The notes beneath the pieces are model-generated. The model searched no databases. It saw only the letters and a list, made by a program, of their open reading frames with translations, and was not told the origin of the DNA. From Rhodoferax potami (lineage in GTDB: Bacteria > Pseudomonadota > Gammaproteobacteria > Burkholderiales > Burkholderiaceae_C), in assembly GCF_032193765.1 (NCBI RefSeq), contig NZ_JAVBIJ010000001.1, positions 1,116,001 to 1,180,000 on the forward strand: 64,000 bases of DNA. Direction: 5' to 3'. Each line of letters starts with the position of its first letter. Position 1 is the first letter of the stretch. Of this stretch, positions 34,595-44,145 are shown piece after piece. A program made the position numbers and the translations under genes.

Positions 34595-35412
34595 TGACCT
34601 TGCCACGGGTCGCGTCCGCTGAGCCTGCTTTGTCCCTGGCTGCCGTGTCGTACCAGCGGCAGGGGCGGGCGGTGCTGGCGCAGGTGTCGCTGGACATTCC
34701 GTTTGGCCAGCACATTGCACTACTCGGGCCCAACGGCGCGGGCAAGTCCAGCCTGTTGCACCTGATGGCCGGTCGCTTGCGGCCTGAATCAGGGCAGGTG
34801 TTGCTCGGCGGCACCGATTTGCAGCAGATGCCCGGCCCCGACCGGGCGCGGCAGATGGCCGTGGTGCATCAGCATGAATTTATCCACGCCCAGCTCCGGG
34901 TGCGCGACTACGTAGCACTGGGCCGCACCCCCCACAGCGGTGCTAGCCGCGCTGCACATGTGCACGCCATCGACACTGCACTCAGCCGTTGCCGCCTGCA
35001 AGACCTGCAAGACCGGGCCATGGGCACACTCTCCGGCGGAGAGCAGCAGCGCAGCGCCATCGCCCGTGCCTTGGCCCAAGAGCCCCGCATTTTGTTGCTC
35101 GATGAGCCCACCAACCATTTGGACTTGCGCACCCGCTCTGATGTGCTGGACTTGCTGGCCAGCCTGGAGATCACGGTGGTGGCCGCACTCCACGAGTTGA
35201 GTCTGGTGCAGCGCTTTGCCCACCGCGCCGTGTTACTGGGCGAGGGCAGGGTGGTGGCTGACGATGTGCCCGCCCGGGTGCTCACGCCCGAGCTGGTGCT
35301 GGGCAATTTCGGGATGGATGTTTTTTATCTGCCGTTGCCCCACCGCGACCAACCGGTCGCCGTGTTTGAATCCCCCGGGCCCCGCCATTCGATTCGTGAA
35401 TATGAAAACTAA
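34594..35412 (+). CDS. Cobalamin/corrinoid ABC transporter ATP-binding protein (BtuD-like)
   Basis: 272 residues. Walker A is GPNGAGKSSLLHLM, the Q-loop VVHQHEFIH, the signature LSGGEQQRSAIARAL, Walker B ILLLDEPTNHLDL and the switch His in VVAALHELSL. This is the FecE/BtuD-type ATPase. Membership in the cob run and company of BtuF- and BtuC-like genes argue for corrinoid import, though iron-siderophore transporters share the family. The end overlaps the binding-protein gene by 11 bases. Confidence 0.88.
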   Translation: MTLPRVASAEPALSLAAVSYQRQGRAVLAQVSLDIPFGQHIALLGPNGAGKSSLLHLMAGRLRPESGQVLLGGTDLQQMPGPDRARQMAVVHQHEFIHAQLRVRDYVALGRTPHSGASRAAHVHAIDTALSRCRLQDLQDRAMGTLSGGEQQRSAIARALAQEPRILLLDEPTNHLDLRTRSDVLDLLASLEITVVAALHELSLVQRFAHRAVLLGEGRVVADDVPARVLTPELVLGNFGMDVFYLPLPHRDQPVAVFESPGPRHSIREYEN

Positions 35413-36373
35413 ACCTAATCTCACTTTTTCCTGCCGCTCCTGGCTTGCCGCTTGCGGCCTCTCGGTGCTGTCTTTGGCAGCACACGCCCAAACCTTCCCA
35501 GTGACGGTGGACAGCTGCGGCGAAAAGCTCACGTTCACAGCACCTCCAAAGGCCGCGCTGATCCACGACATCAACATGACCGACATGGCCTTGTCACTGG
35601 GGCTGCAAGGCCAGATGGCCGGCGTGAGCGGCATTACCGGCTGGTACAAGATGAGCCCCGAGTTCAAGCAGGCCCTGGGCAGCATCAAAGAAATAGCGCC
35701 CAAGCAGCCCAGCCTGGAAAACATCTTGGCGCTCAAGCCCGATTTCTTTTTTGCAGGCTGGAACTACGGCATGGCCGTGGGCGGCGAGGTCACGCCCACC
35801 ACGCTCAAAAAATACAAAATCCCCACGCTGGTGCTGAGCGAAAGCTGCATCCATGTGGACAAGGCCCGCCCGCCCGCCAGCATGGAGCTGCTGTATGCCG
35901 ACTACCTCAAGCTAGGCACCATCTTCGGCAAAGAAGCCCAGGCCAAGGCACAAATTGCCCAGTGGAAGCAGCGCCTGGCAGCTCTGCCCAAAGCCACCGG
36001 CAAAGAGCCGCTGCGCATGTTCTTGTTTGACTCGGGCGAAGACAAGCCTTTCACTGCCGGCAAATTCGCCATCCCCACCGCGATGATGGCAGCCGTGGGC
36101 GGCCGCAACATCATGGACGATGTGGACGCCAGCTGGGGCACCGTGGCCTGGGAGGCGGTGGCCGCCCGCAACCCCGAGTTCCTGGTGTTGCTCGACTATC
36201 AAAACGACGGCGGCGCTGAAAAGCTTCTCCAGTTCCTGCAAAAGCATCCGCTGATGCAGCACACCACGGCCGTCAAAAACAAGCGTTTTGTCGCTTTGCG
36301 CTACGAAGAGCTCACCCCCGGCCCGGCCAACGTGGCAGCCATTGAAAAAATGGCCCGGGCCGTCAACCGCTGA
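35402..36373 (+). CDS. Corrinoid ABC transporter periplasmic binding protein (BtuF-like)
   Basis: 323 residues with a clear signal peptide: basic start MKTKPN, hydrophobic LAACGLSVLSLAA and cleavage after AHAQ near residue 30. Class III binding-protein fold: LIHDINMTDMALSLGLQGQ, PSLENILALKPDFFFAG, and a C-terminal PGPANVAAIEKMARAV. The ATG at 35402 lies within the ATPase gene. The stop overlaps the next start (TGATG). Ligand, probably cobalamin or cobinamide, is inferred from context. Confidence 0.88.
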   Translation: MKTKPNLTFSCRSWLAACGLSVLSLAAHAQTFPVTVDSCGEKLTFTAPPKAALIHDINMTDMALSLGLQGQMAGVSGITGWYKMSPEFKQALGSIKEIAPKQPSLENILALKPDFFFAGWNYGMAVGGEVTPTTLKKYKIPTLVLSESCIHVDKARPPASMELLYADYLKLGTIFGKEAQAKAQIAQWKQRLAALPKATGKEPLRMFLFDSGEDKPFTAGKFAIPTAMMAAVGGRNIMDDVDASWGTVAWEAVAARNPEFLVLLDYQNDGGAEKLLQFLQKHPLMQHTTAVKNKRFVALRYEELTPGPANVAAIEKMARAVNR

Positions 36374-37422
36374 TGCCTGGGTCCGCCCCCATGCGCCTGG
36401 CACCTGCTGTGCGATCCACCAGCCTGCTGACCGTGTGTCTGCTGCTGTTGCTGGCGTGCGTGAGTTTGCTGTCGGTGGTGTCGGGTGCTACCGAGGTGGC
36501 GTGGTCGCAGGTTGGGCATGGCTTGGGTCTTTGGTTGCGCGGCGCGCCTGACGCGGACTACACCATGGTCGACCGCATCGTGGTGGATCTGCGCGTGCCC
36601 CGCATGTTGTTGGCGATTGTGGTGGGAGCCGGTCTGGCCTTGGTGGGTGCGCTGTTGCAAACCACCACCCGTAACGATTTGTCAGACCCCTACCTCTTTG
36701 GCCTGTCCTCGGGCTCTGCGGCCGGGGCCGTGGCGGTGATTACGCTCACCGGCGAGGTGCTGGGCGTCTGGACACTGCCGCTTGCTGCCTTTGTCGGCGG
36801 CATGGCGTCGGTGGTGGTCGTGCTGCTGCTGTTGCGCCGCTATCGCAGCCACACGCCGGAGCGCATGATTCTGGCGGGCCTGTCCGTCTCGTTTTTGTTC
36901 ACCGCACTGACCTATTACTTCACCTTTCTGGGCGACCAGCGTGCCGCCCAGTCGGTCATGTTCTGGACCATGGGCGGCCTGGGTTCCGCCCGCTGGGACA
37001 ACCTGTTTATTCCCCTGACTGGTTTGGCGGTGCTGTCGCTTTTCTCGTGGCACAGGCGCCACGCCCTGGACGCCATGCTCAGTGGCGACCACACCGCGCA
37101 CAGCCTGGGCATCGCGCCCGAGCGGCTGCGGGTGCAGGCCTTTGTGGTGTGCGCCTTTGCCACCGCGTGTTTTGTGGCAGTCTCCGGGGTGATTGGTTTT
37201 GTTGGGCTCATGGTTCCGCACCTCGCCCGTGCGCTGGCTGGCGCTCTGCACCGCCACATGCTGCACATTGCCATGCTGATTGGCGCCTTGCTGCTGTTGC
37301 TCAGCGATGTGGTGAGCCGGTCTATTTTGGCCCCGCAAGAGCTGCCGGTGGGCATCGTGACTGCCAGCGTGGGCGCCTTGTTTGTCATGTACACCTTGCT
37401 GCACCAGTCTGACGGCGCCTGA
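36373..37422 (+). CDS. Corrinoid ABC transporter permease (BtuC/FecCD family)
   Basis: 349 residues, about ten membrane helices. Typical FecCD sequence features are DLRVPRMLLAIVVGAGLALVG, LLQTTTRNDLSDPYLFGLSS, and VIGFVGLMVPHLAR with the following coupling region, ending VSRSILAPQELPVGIVTA. It forms the homodimeric inner-membrane channel for the BtuD/F-like partners. It starts by TGATG overlap with the binding-protein gene. Confidence 0.92.
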   Translation: MPGSAPMRLAPAVRSTSLLTVCLLLLLACVSLLSVVSGATEVAWSQVGHGLGLWLRGAPDADYTMVDRIVVDLRVPRMLLAIVVGAGLALVGALLQTTTRNDLSDPYLFGLSSGSAAGAVAVITLTGEVLGVWTLPLAAFVGGMASVVVVLLLLRRYRSHTPERMILAGLSVSFLFTALTYYFTFLGDQRAAQSVMFWTMGGLGSARWDNLFIPLTGLAVLSLFSWHRRHALDAMLSGDHTAHSLGIAPERLRVQAFVVCAFATACFVAVSGVIGFVGLMVPHLARALAGALHRHMLHIAMLIGALLLLLSDVVSRSILAPQELPVGIVTASVGALFVMYTLLHQSDGA

Positions 37423-37464
37423 TTGCTACCTGTTTTATTCATTTTTTACGTTCATTTCCACACC

Positions 37465-38511
37465 ATGCAAACCCGCAAAATCCCCGCCACCATCGTCACC
37501 GGCTTTTTGGGCAGTGGCAAAACCACGCTCTTGCGTAACCTGCTCACCAATGCACAGGGCCGCCGCATTGCGGTCATCGTCAACGAGTTTGGCGAGCTGG
37601 GCATTGATGGCGAGCTGCTGCGCGGCTGCGGCATCGGCTGTGACGAGAACGGTGAAGAAAACGGCCAGCTGTTTGAGCTGGCCAACGGCTGCCTGTGCTG
37701 CACCGTGCAAGAAGAGTTTGCCCCGGTCATGGAGCAGCTGGCCGCCCGCCGCGACCAGATCGACTATCTGGTCATCGAAACCTCTGGCCTGGCTTTGCCC
37801 AAGCCGCTGGTGCAAGCCTTCCAGTGGCCTGCGCTGCGCAACGCCTTTACCGTGGACTCGGTCATTACCGTGGTGGACGCGCCTGCGGTCGCCGCTGGCA
37901 CTTTCGCCGAAGACCCGGTGGCGGTCGACGCCCTGCGCCGCTCGGACGACAACCTCGACCACGAATCCCCGCTGGCCGAGCTGTTTGAAGACCAGCTGGC
38001 TACAGCCGACTTGGTCATCGTGCACAAGGTGGACGGCATGGACGCCGCGGCTTTGGAAGCGGTAGAAGCCACCATCCGCGCAGAAGCGCCTGCCGGTGTG
38101 AAACTGGTGCGCGCCTCGCACGGCAATGTGCCGATGGATGTTTTGTTGGGCCTGGAGCGCGCGGTGGAAGACGTGATCGACTCCCGCAAAACCCACCACG
38201 ACGAGGAAGAAGACCACGACCACGACGAGTTCGACTCCGTGTCCCTGACCCTGCAAGTGGCCGACCGCGCCAAGGTGATTCCGGCCCTGACCGCGCTGGT
38301 GCAGCGCCACGAGATTTACCGCATCAAGGGCTTTGTGTCCTTGCCCGGTGCGGCCATGCGCTTGGTAGTGCAGGGCGTGGGCCAGCGCTTTGACAGCTAC
38401 TTCGACCGCGCCTGGCGCGCCGATGAAACCCGTGCCACCCGCCTGGTGTTCATTGGCGACCACCTAGACGCGGCCACCCTGCAGGCTGAATTGCAAGCCG
38501 CGTTGGCCTAA
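37465..38511 (+). CDS. cobW: CobW, metal-binding GTPase of cobalamin synthesis
   Basis: 348 residues, COG0523 GTPase. Walker A is GFLGSGKTTLLRNLL (residues 11-25), the CxCC metal motif is in NGCLCCTV, the NKxD-like element is VIVHKVDGMD, and a His/Asp/Glu-rich stretch HHDEEEDHDHDE lies at about 246-258 before the C-terminal domain. It is thought to deliver Co2+ to CobN. The ATG at 37465 matches the family; upstream TTG is unlikely. It directly precedes cobN, the expected client. Confidence 0.94.
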   Translation: MQTRKIPATIVTGFLGSGKTTLLRNLLTNAQGRRIAVIVNEFGELGIDGELLRGCGIGCDENGEENGQLFELANGCLCCTVQEEFAPVMEQLAARRDQIDYLVIETSGLALPKPLVQAFQWPALRNAFTVDSVITVVDAPAVAAGTFAEDPVAVDALRRSDDNLDHESPLAELFEDQLATADLVIVHKVDGMDAAALEAVEATIRAEAPAGVKLVRASHGNVPMDVLLGLERAVEDVIDSRKTHHDEEEDHDHDEFDSVSLTLQVADRAKVIPALTALVQRHEIYRIKGFVSLPGAAMRLVVQGVGQRFDSYFDRAWRADETRATRLVFIGDHLDAATLQAELQAALA

Positions 38512-38537
38512 AGGCCGTTCATTAAAGGCAGTTCACC

Positions 38538-41500
38538 ATGCATTTGCTTTCCACCCGCCCTGGCGGCCATGTCGAAGACGATGGCAATGGCATCGTGCGC
38601 GTGGAGCAAACGCCCGGTGACATCGTGGTGCTCACCGTGGCGGACACTACCTTGTCGCTCCTAGCCGAGGTGGCCAGCAACCTGCCCGCCGATTTTCCGA
38701 GTGTGCGCCTAGCCAACCTGATGTGGCTGCGCCAGCCCGCGTCCACCGACTTGTACATGGACGATGTGCTGCGCCACGCCAAGGCCATCGTCATCGAACA
38801 CCTGGGCGCCCCCAGCGACTGGGCCTATATCGTCGACCAGGTGTGCGAATCTGCCGCCGCGCGCGGCCAGTGGCTGGTGATGGTGTCGGGCGAATGTGTG
38901 GAAGACGCGCAGCTGCTCTTGCGCAGCACCGCTGCGAAAGACGACTGCACCCACCTGTGGCGCTGCCTGCGCGAAGGTGGGCGCGACAACGCCAACAACT
39001 TCTACCAGCTGATTGCCCATGCCGCCTTTGGCCGGGGCGAGCGGCCTGCGCCTGCGCAGGTGCTGCCCGGCGCGGTGCGCTACGAGCCCTTGAATCAAGT
39101 GGCGCCTTGGCGCGAAGGTGCGCCCACAGCCCTGCTGGTGTTTTACAAAGCCCACTTGCAAGCCGGCAACACCGCCGCGTTTGACGCCATGCTGGCCGCG
39201 CTGGCAGGGGAGGGCCTCAACACCCTGGCGCTGGCGCTGGACTCGCTCAAAAACCCCGAGAGCATGGCGTTGCTGCAGACCATGGCAACAGAGCACCACG
39301 TCGATGTGGTGCTCAACGCCACCAGTTTCGCCGTGGGCTCCATCGACGGCAACGACAGCGGCGCCGAGGTACAGCCCGTGTTGCTGGCGGGGGATGCGCC
39401 GGTGCTGCAGCTCATCACCGCGGGTTGTTCGCAAGAGCAGTGGCAAGACGACCCGCACGGCCTCACCCCGCGCGACCTGGCCATGCAAATTGTGCTGCCT
39501 GAGGTGGATGGCCGCATCGGTACCCGGCCCATCAGTTTTAAGGGCTTGGCTTGGCGCTGCGAGCGCGCCGAGATTGATGTGGTGCGCTACCAGCCTGAGA
39601 CAGAGCGCATGGCCTATGTGGCCGCTCTCGCCCGTAAATGGTGCGCATTGCGCTATAAAAAGAGTAGCGACAAGCGCGTGGCGTTGGTGCTGGCCAACTA
39701 CCCGAACGACGACTCGCGGCTCGCCAACGGCGTGGGGCTAGATACACCGGCTTCCACGGTGGTCATCCTCCAAGCTCTGCAAGCCGCTGGCTATGCGACG
39801 GGCGATGTGCCGGCGGACAGCGACGCCCTGATGTCCGACCTGACCCGCGGCATCACCAACAACCTGGACGCCAACGACGCCCGCCCCGCAGGCCAGAGCC
39901 TCGCCATGGCCGACTACCTGCAAGACTTTCACGCGCTGCCGGCTGACAGCCAATCCGCCATCAACACGCTGTGGGGCCTGCCGGAGCAGGACCCGCTGGT
40001 GCGTCATGGCCGCTTCATGATTTCCGGCCAGCGCTATGGCAATGTATTCGTGGGCAATCAGCCCGCCCGCGGGCGCGACCTGGATTTGGTCGCCACCTAC
40101 CACGATGCTGACCTGGTGCCCACGCACAACTACCTGGCCTTTTACTTTTGGATGCGCCGCGTTTATGCGGTGGATGCCGTGGTGCACGTCGGCAAGCACG
40201 GCAACCTGGAGTGGCTGCCCGGCAAGAGTGTGGCGCTGGGTGCGGCCTGCTGGCCCGACGCCATCTTGGGCCCGTTGCCGCACCTGTACCCCTTCATCGT
40301 GAACGACCCCGGCGAGGGCGCGCAGGCCAAGCGCCGCACGCAGGCCGTCATCATCGACCACCTCATGCCCGCCATGACGCGGGCCGAGACCTATGGGCCC
40401 CTGCAGCAGCTCGAAGGCCGCATGGACGAGTATTACGAAGCCCTGTCGCTGGACCCGCGCCGCGCCAAGCTGCTGCGCAACAGCATCTTGGAGCAGGTGC
40501 TGGCCGATGGCTTGCACATTGAGCTGGGTTTTACGAAGCCGGCCGATGATGCTGAGCGCGAAGCGCTGTTGCGCCGGCTGGACGCCTACCTGTGCGAGAT
40601 CAAAGAGTCCCAAATCCGCGACGGGCTGCACACCTTCGGCCAGTCGCCCACAGGGCGCCAGCGGGTGGACACGCTGGTGGCGCTGGCCCGTTACCCCGGC
40701 GGCTCGGGTGCTGCGCAGGCCAGCCTGACGGTAGCCTTGGCGCAAGACTTGGGCCTGACGGACTTTGACGCCCTGAGCCCCGACTGGGCCGCCCCGTGGA
40801 CCGGCGCACGCCCCGCCGTGCTGCAAGCCTTGAGCGATGACCCCTGGCGTCACGCCGGCCACACCCGCGAGCGGGTGGAACTGTTGGCCTCCCGCGTGGT
40901 GCAAGACATGGCAGAGCAGGGCAGTGCGCTGCCCAGTGGCCCGGCAGACTCACCTGAATCTTGGCCCCACACCACCCAAGTACTGCAGCGCCTGCAAACG
41001 GTGCTGGCCCCGCGCCTCGATGCTTGTGGCCCTAATGAGATCACCCATCTGCTGCGCGGCTTGGATGGCCGTTTCATCCCGCCCGGCCCCAGTGGCGCGC
41101 CGTCACGCGGTCGGCCCGATGTGTTGCCCACCGGGCGCAATTTTTACTCGGTGGACACCCGCGCCATCCCCACCCAAACCGCCTACGCCATGGGCGCCAA
41201 GGGCGCAGACCGCGTGGTCGAGCGCCACTTGCAAGACCACGGCGCCTACCCCACGGCCATGGGCCTGTCGGTGTGGGGCACCAGCACCATGCGCACCGGT
41301 GGTGAGGATGTGGCCCAGGCCTTTTCGCTCTTGGGCGTGCGGCCCAAGTGGGCAGCCGGCAGCAACCGCGTCACCGACATCGAAGTCATGCCCATGACCG
41401 TGCTGGGCCGCCCGCGCGTGGATGTGACGCTGCGCGTGTCCGGCTTCTTCCGCGATGCCTTCCCCAATGTGATCGATTTGTTTGACACCGCCGTGCGCGC

Positions 41501-42344
41501 CGTGGCCGCCATCTCGCCCGAGGACGAGGCGGACGATGTCAACCCCATCCGCGTGCGGGTGCAGGCCGAAGCCGCGCAGGCCCAAGCCGCCGGCCATAGC
41601 GATGCGGACGCCGAGCGCGCTTCCACCTGGCGTGTGTTCGGCCCCCGGCCCGGTGGCTATGGCGCGGGCTTGCAAGCGTCGATTGCCAGTGGCAACTGGA
41701 CTGAGCGCTCCGAGTTGGCCGAGGCTTACCTTCGCGCCGGTGCCTTTGCCTACGGCCAGGACAGCGACGGTACAGCCGCCCCCGAGGCTTTTGCCCAGCG
41801 CATGGCCGGGTTGGACGCGGTGCTGCACAACCAGGACAACCGCGAGCACGACATCCTCGACTCCGGCGACTACTACCAGTTCATGGGCGGCATGGCCGCG
41901 GCGGTGGAGCATCTGAGCGGCAAAACAGCCGCCCTGTACCACGGCGACTTCAGCGTGCCCGGCGCACCGCAAATCCGCAGCTTGGGCGAAGAAGTGGCCC
42001 GCGTGGTGCGCTCGCGCGCCGTCAACCCCAAGTGGATAGACGGCATCAAGCGCCACGGCTACAAGGGTGCGTTTGAAATGGCGGCCACCGTCGACTTTTT
42101 GTTTGCCTTTGACGCCACTACCGGCGTGGTGGCCGACCACCAGTACGCGCTGGTGGCCGACGCCTATATGCACGACGACGACACCCGCGCTTTCTTGCAA
42201 CAACACAACCCCGGCGCTTTGCGCAGCATTGGTGAGCGCCTGCTCGAAGCCATGCAGCGCGGCCTGTGGGCCGAGCCCGGCGACCACCGCGAACGCATCC
42301 AAGACCATGTGCTGGCGCTCGAAAACCAATTGGAAGCATCCTGA
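38538..42344 (+). CDS. cobN: Cobaltochelatase subunit CobN
   Basis: 1268 residues, a full-length CobN/BchH-family large subunit. Markers include VVHVGKHGNLEWLPGKSVAL, PFIVNDPGEGAQAKRRTQAV, GYGAGLQA near residue 1040, and SGDYYQFMGGMAAAVEHLSG. It binds hydrogenobyrinate a,c-diamide and inserts cobalt in an ATP-dependent reaction with AAA+ and VWA partners. Here those partners are the chlI/chlD-type unit two bases downstream, not cobS/cobT of the Pseudomonas type. AAAGGCAG precedes the ATG. Confidence 0.96.
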   Translation: MHLLSTRPGGHVEDDGNGIVRVEQTPGDIVVLTVADTTLSLLAEVASNLPADFPSVRLANLMWLRQPASTDLYMDDVLRHAKAIVIEHLGAPSDWAYIVDQVCESAAARGQWLVMVSGECVEDAQLLLRSTAAKDDCTHLWRCLREGGRDNANNFYQLIAHAAFGRGERPAPAQVLPGAVRYEPLNQVAPWREGAPTALLVFYKAHLQAGNTAAFDAMLAALAGEGLNTLALALDSLKNPESMALLQTMATEHHVDVVLNATSFAVGSIDGNDSGAEVQPVLLAGDAPVLQLITAGCSQEQWQDDPHGLTPRDLAMQIVLPEVDGRIGTRPISFKGLAWRCERAEIDVVRYQPETERMAYVAALARKWCALRYKKSSDKRVALVLANYPNDDSRLANGVGLDTPASTVVILQALQAAGYATGDVPADSDALMSDLTRGITNNLDANDARPAGQSLAMADYLQDFHALPADSQSAINTLWGLPEQDPLVRHGRFMISGQRYGNVFVGNQPARGRDLDLVATYHDADLVPTHNYLAFYFWMRRVYAVDAVVHVGKHGNLEWLPGKSVALGAACWPDAILGPLPHLYPFIVNDPGEGAQAKRRTQAVIIDHLMPAMTRAETYGPLQQLEGRMDEYYEALSLDPRRAKLLRNSILEQVLADGLHIELGFTKPADDAEREALLRRLDAYLCEIKESQIRDGLHTFGQSPTGRQRVDTLVALARYPGGSGAAQASLTVALAQDLGLTDFDALSPDWAAPWTGARPAVLQALSDDPWRHAGHTRERVELLASRVVQDMAEQGSALPSGPADSPESWPHTTQVLQRLQTVLAPRLDACGPNEITHLLRGLDGRFIPPGPSGAPSRGRPDVLPTGRNFYSVDTRAIPTQTAYAMGAKGADRVVERHLQDHGAYPTAMGLSVWGTSTMRTGGEDVAQAFSLLGVRPKWAAGSNRVTDIEVMPMTVLGRPRVDVTLRVSGFFRDAFPNVIDLFDTAVRAVAAISPEDEADDVNPIRVRVQAEAAQAQAAGHSDADAERASTWRVFGPRPGGYGAGLQASIASGNWTERSELAEAYLRAGAFAYGQDSDGTAAPEAFAQRMAGLDAVLHNQDNREHDILDSGDYYQFMGGMAAAVEHLSGKTAALYHGDFSVPGAPQIRSLGEEVARVVRSRAVNPKWIDGIKRHGYKGAFEMAATVDFLFAFDATTGVVADHQYALVADAYMHDDDTRAFLQQHNPGALRSIGERLLEAMQRGLWAEPGDHRERIQDHVLALENQLEAS

Positions 42345-42346
42345 CC

Positions 42347-43447
42347 ATGCCCCTTAATCCTGACGTCCGTCCAGACATGCACACCGGCGCCCCGGCATCC
42401 GCGAGCGCGCCTGAGCCCGTGCCTTTCCCCTTCACCGCGCTGGTGGGCCAGCAGGCACTGCAGCGCGCTTTGCTGCTGGTGGCGGTAGACCCCGGCATTG
42501 GTGGGGTGCTCATTGGCGGGCCGCGCGGCACCGCCAAGTCCACCGCTGCGCGCGCCTTGGCCGCCTTGCTGCCGCAGGCTCCGTTTGTCACGCTGCCACT
42601 TGCTGCCAGCCTGGAGCAGCTGGTGGGCACGCTGAGCATTGAAGACGCCTTGCAAAGCGGCGCCGTGCGCCTCTCGCCTGGGCTGGTGGCGCGGGCGCAT
42701 CAGGGCGTGCTGTATGTGGACGAGGTGAATTTGCTGCCCGACGCGCTGGTCGACGCCTTGCTGGACGTAGCCGCCAGCGGCGTCAACACCGTGGAGCGCG
42801 ACGGCATTTCGCAGCGCCACGCCGCGCGCTTTGTGCTGGTGGGCACCATGAACCCGGAGGAGGGCGAGCTGCGCCCCCAACTGCTGGACCGCTTTGGCCT
42901 CTCGGTGTGGCTGCACAACCCTACTGACGCAGCGCAGCGCCAACAGATCGTGCGCAGCCGCTTGCTGTTTGACGCTGACCCTACTGCGGTAGCCGAGAGC
43001 CATGCCGACGCATTGCAAAACCTGGCCGCCAGCGTGCTGGACGCGCAAGCCCTGTTACCCCGCGTGCAGTGGCCGGACGACGCACTGGCCCACGCCGGTG
43101 CGTTGGCGCTAGCTGCCGGAGTCGACGGTGTGCGGGCCGATTTGGTGATGCTGCGCGCTGCCCGCGCATCTGCAGCGCTTGACGGGCGCGATGCGGTAAC
43201 CGTGGCTGATGTGGACGCTGTGGCCGAGCTGGCCTTGCACCATCGCCGGCAGGCTTTTGCCCAGCAACCCACACCACAAGTCTCACAGAAGTCACAACCC
43301 CCCAACCAAAGCCAAGACGCCAGCGCCCCCCAGACGGAATCGGCCGGTGCCGGTAGTGCCGATGGCGATTGGGGCGCCATGCCCCCTGTGCCCGTGGGCA
43401 CCGTGCGACAAGCGGCAGCAGGAGTGCTTCCGCCAAAAAAAGCCTGA
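42347..43447 (+). CDS. ChlI-like AAA+ subunit of cobalt chelatase (zero-frame product)
   Basis: 366 residues. The AAA+ domain has Walker A GGPRGTAKST (about residues 62-71), Walker B GVLYVDEVNLL, the insert typical of Mg-chelatase I subunits, sensor GTMNPEEGELRPQLLDRFGL with Arg finger, and a C-terminal helical lid. A Gln/Ser/Pro-rich linker ends PPKKA and stops. It should form a hexameric motor for CobN. The last codons sit on an A7 run (43435-43441); a one-base backward slip there joins this frame to the VWA domain frame, giving a ChlD-like protein of about 598 residues. ATG 42347 lies two bases after the cobN stop. Confidence 0.88.
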   Translation: MPLNPDVRPDMHTGAPASASAPEPVPFPFTALVGQQALQRALLLVAVDPGIGGVLIGGPRGTAKSTAARALAALLPQAPFVTLPLAASLEQLVGTLSIEDALQSGAVRLSPGLVARAHQGVLYVDEVNLLPDALVDALLDVAASGVNTVERDGISQRHAARFVLVGTMNPEEGELRPQLLDRFGLSVWLHNPTDAAQRQQIVRSRLLFDADPTAVAESHADALQNLAASVLDAQALLPRVQWPDDALAHAGALALAAGVDGVRADLVMLRAARASAALDGRDAVTVADVDAVAELALHHRRQAFAQQPTPQVSQKSQPPNQSQDASAPQTESAGAGSADGDWGAMPPVPVGTVRQAAAGVLPPKKA

Positions 43448-43495
43448 GCCACCCCGGCCCTGCGCCCCAGAGTGCGGCGCGCGGCGGGCGGTGGC
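43420..43495 (+). promoter_or_regulatory. Candidate -1 ribosomal frameshift signal in the chlD-type gene
   Basis: Three elements are in order. AGGAG at 43420-43424 could pair with 16S rRNA ten bases before the slip site. The heptamer A-AAA-AAA (43435-43441) is in phase with the zero frame (CCA AAA AAA GCC TGA). After six bases, GCCACC (43448-43453) pairs with GGTGGC (43490-43495), enclosing GCGCC/GGCGC (43462-43466, 43476-43480). The layout resembles that of E. coli dnaX. An alternative is that the run is really A8 and one base was lost in sequencing. Confidence 0.65.
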
Positions 43496-44142
43496 GCACA
43501 GCGGCTCTACCAGCCGGTGCCCAAGCACCGGCGGTAGCTGTGCGCGCGCCATCCGGCCCGGCAACACAACGGGGCGCCATCGCCTGGCTGCCCACCCTGC
43601 AAGCCAAAGGCCGCAATCCCCTGGTCGCACAGCACCTGCGCTGGCGCGAGCCCAAGGGCAAGCCGTCTACCTTGCATTTGCTGCTGCTGGACACCTCCGG
43701 CTCCATGCGCCAAGGCGGCCGCCTGGCGCGGGCCAAAGGCTACGCCGCCCAAGTGCTGGAGCAAGCCGCCCGCGCGGGCGACCATGTGGCGCTGTTGTGC
43801 TTTGGCGGGCAGGGCGTAGAAGTGCTGGTGCCCCCCGGCCCCGCACGCCGCGCGGCTGCAGTGCGCGTGCAACAGCGCGGCGGTGGTGGCGGCACGCCCA
43901 TGGCGCAGGCTATGGCGGCTGCCGACAACCTCATGGCCCAACACCGCCGGGTACGCGGCACCCTGGGCAGTGCCAACACCGTGCTTTGGTTGCTGACCGA
44001 CGGTCGTACCCTGGATCAACCGCGCACACCACAAGGCGCCGATCAATTGGTGGTGGTGGACTTCGACGACGCCAAGGTCAAGGTAGGGCGCTGTGCAGAC
44101 TGGGCTGTGCGCTGGGGGGCAGAGTACCGGCACGGTGACTAG
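43441..44142 (+). CDS. VWA (ChlD C-terminal) domain, read in the -1 frame
   Basis: 233 residues if entered by slippage at 43441. After a basic, Pro/Ala-rich linker comes REPKGKPSTLHLLLLDTSGSM, with the MIDAS motif DTSGS, then a threonine ligand in GGGTPMAQAM and an Asp in LLTDGRTLD. This is the integrin-I-like VWA domain of chelatase D subunits. As a free-standing gene it would need a TTG at 43369 with no ribosome binding site, inside the ChlI frame, so a fused ChlD product is more convincing. It should bridge the AAA+ ring to CobN. Confidence 0.8.
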   Translation, partial: SLSHPGPAPQSAARGGRWRTAALPAGAQAPAVAVRAPSGPATQRGAIAWLPTLQAKGRNPLVAQHLRWREPKGKPSTLHLLLLDTSGSMRQGGRLARAKGYAAQVLEQAARAGDHVALLCFGGQGVEVLVPPGPARRAAAVRVQQRGGGGGTPMAQAMAAADNLMAQHRRVRGTLGSANTVLWLLTDGRTLDQPRTPQGADQLVVVDFDDAKVKVGRCADWAVRWGAEYRHGD

Positions 44143-44145
44143 ATG

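Noticed and set aside
43369-44142. Independent VWA gene from TTG 43369
   Set aside because: TTG lacks a ribosome binding site and lies within the AAA+ frame; fusion by frameshift (or a missed base) explains the arrangement better.
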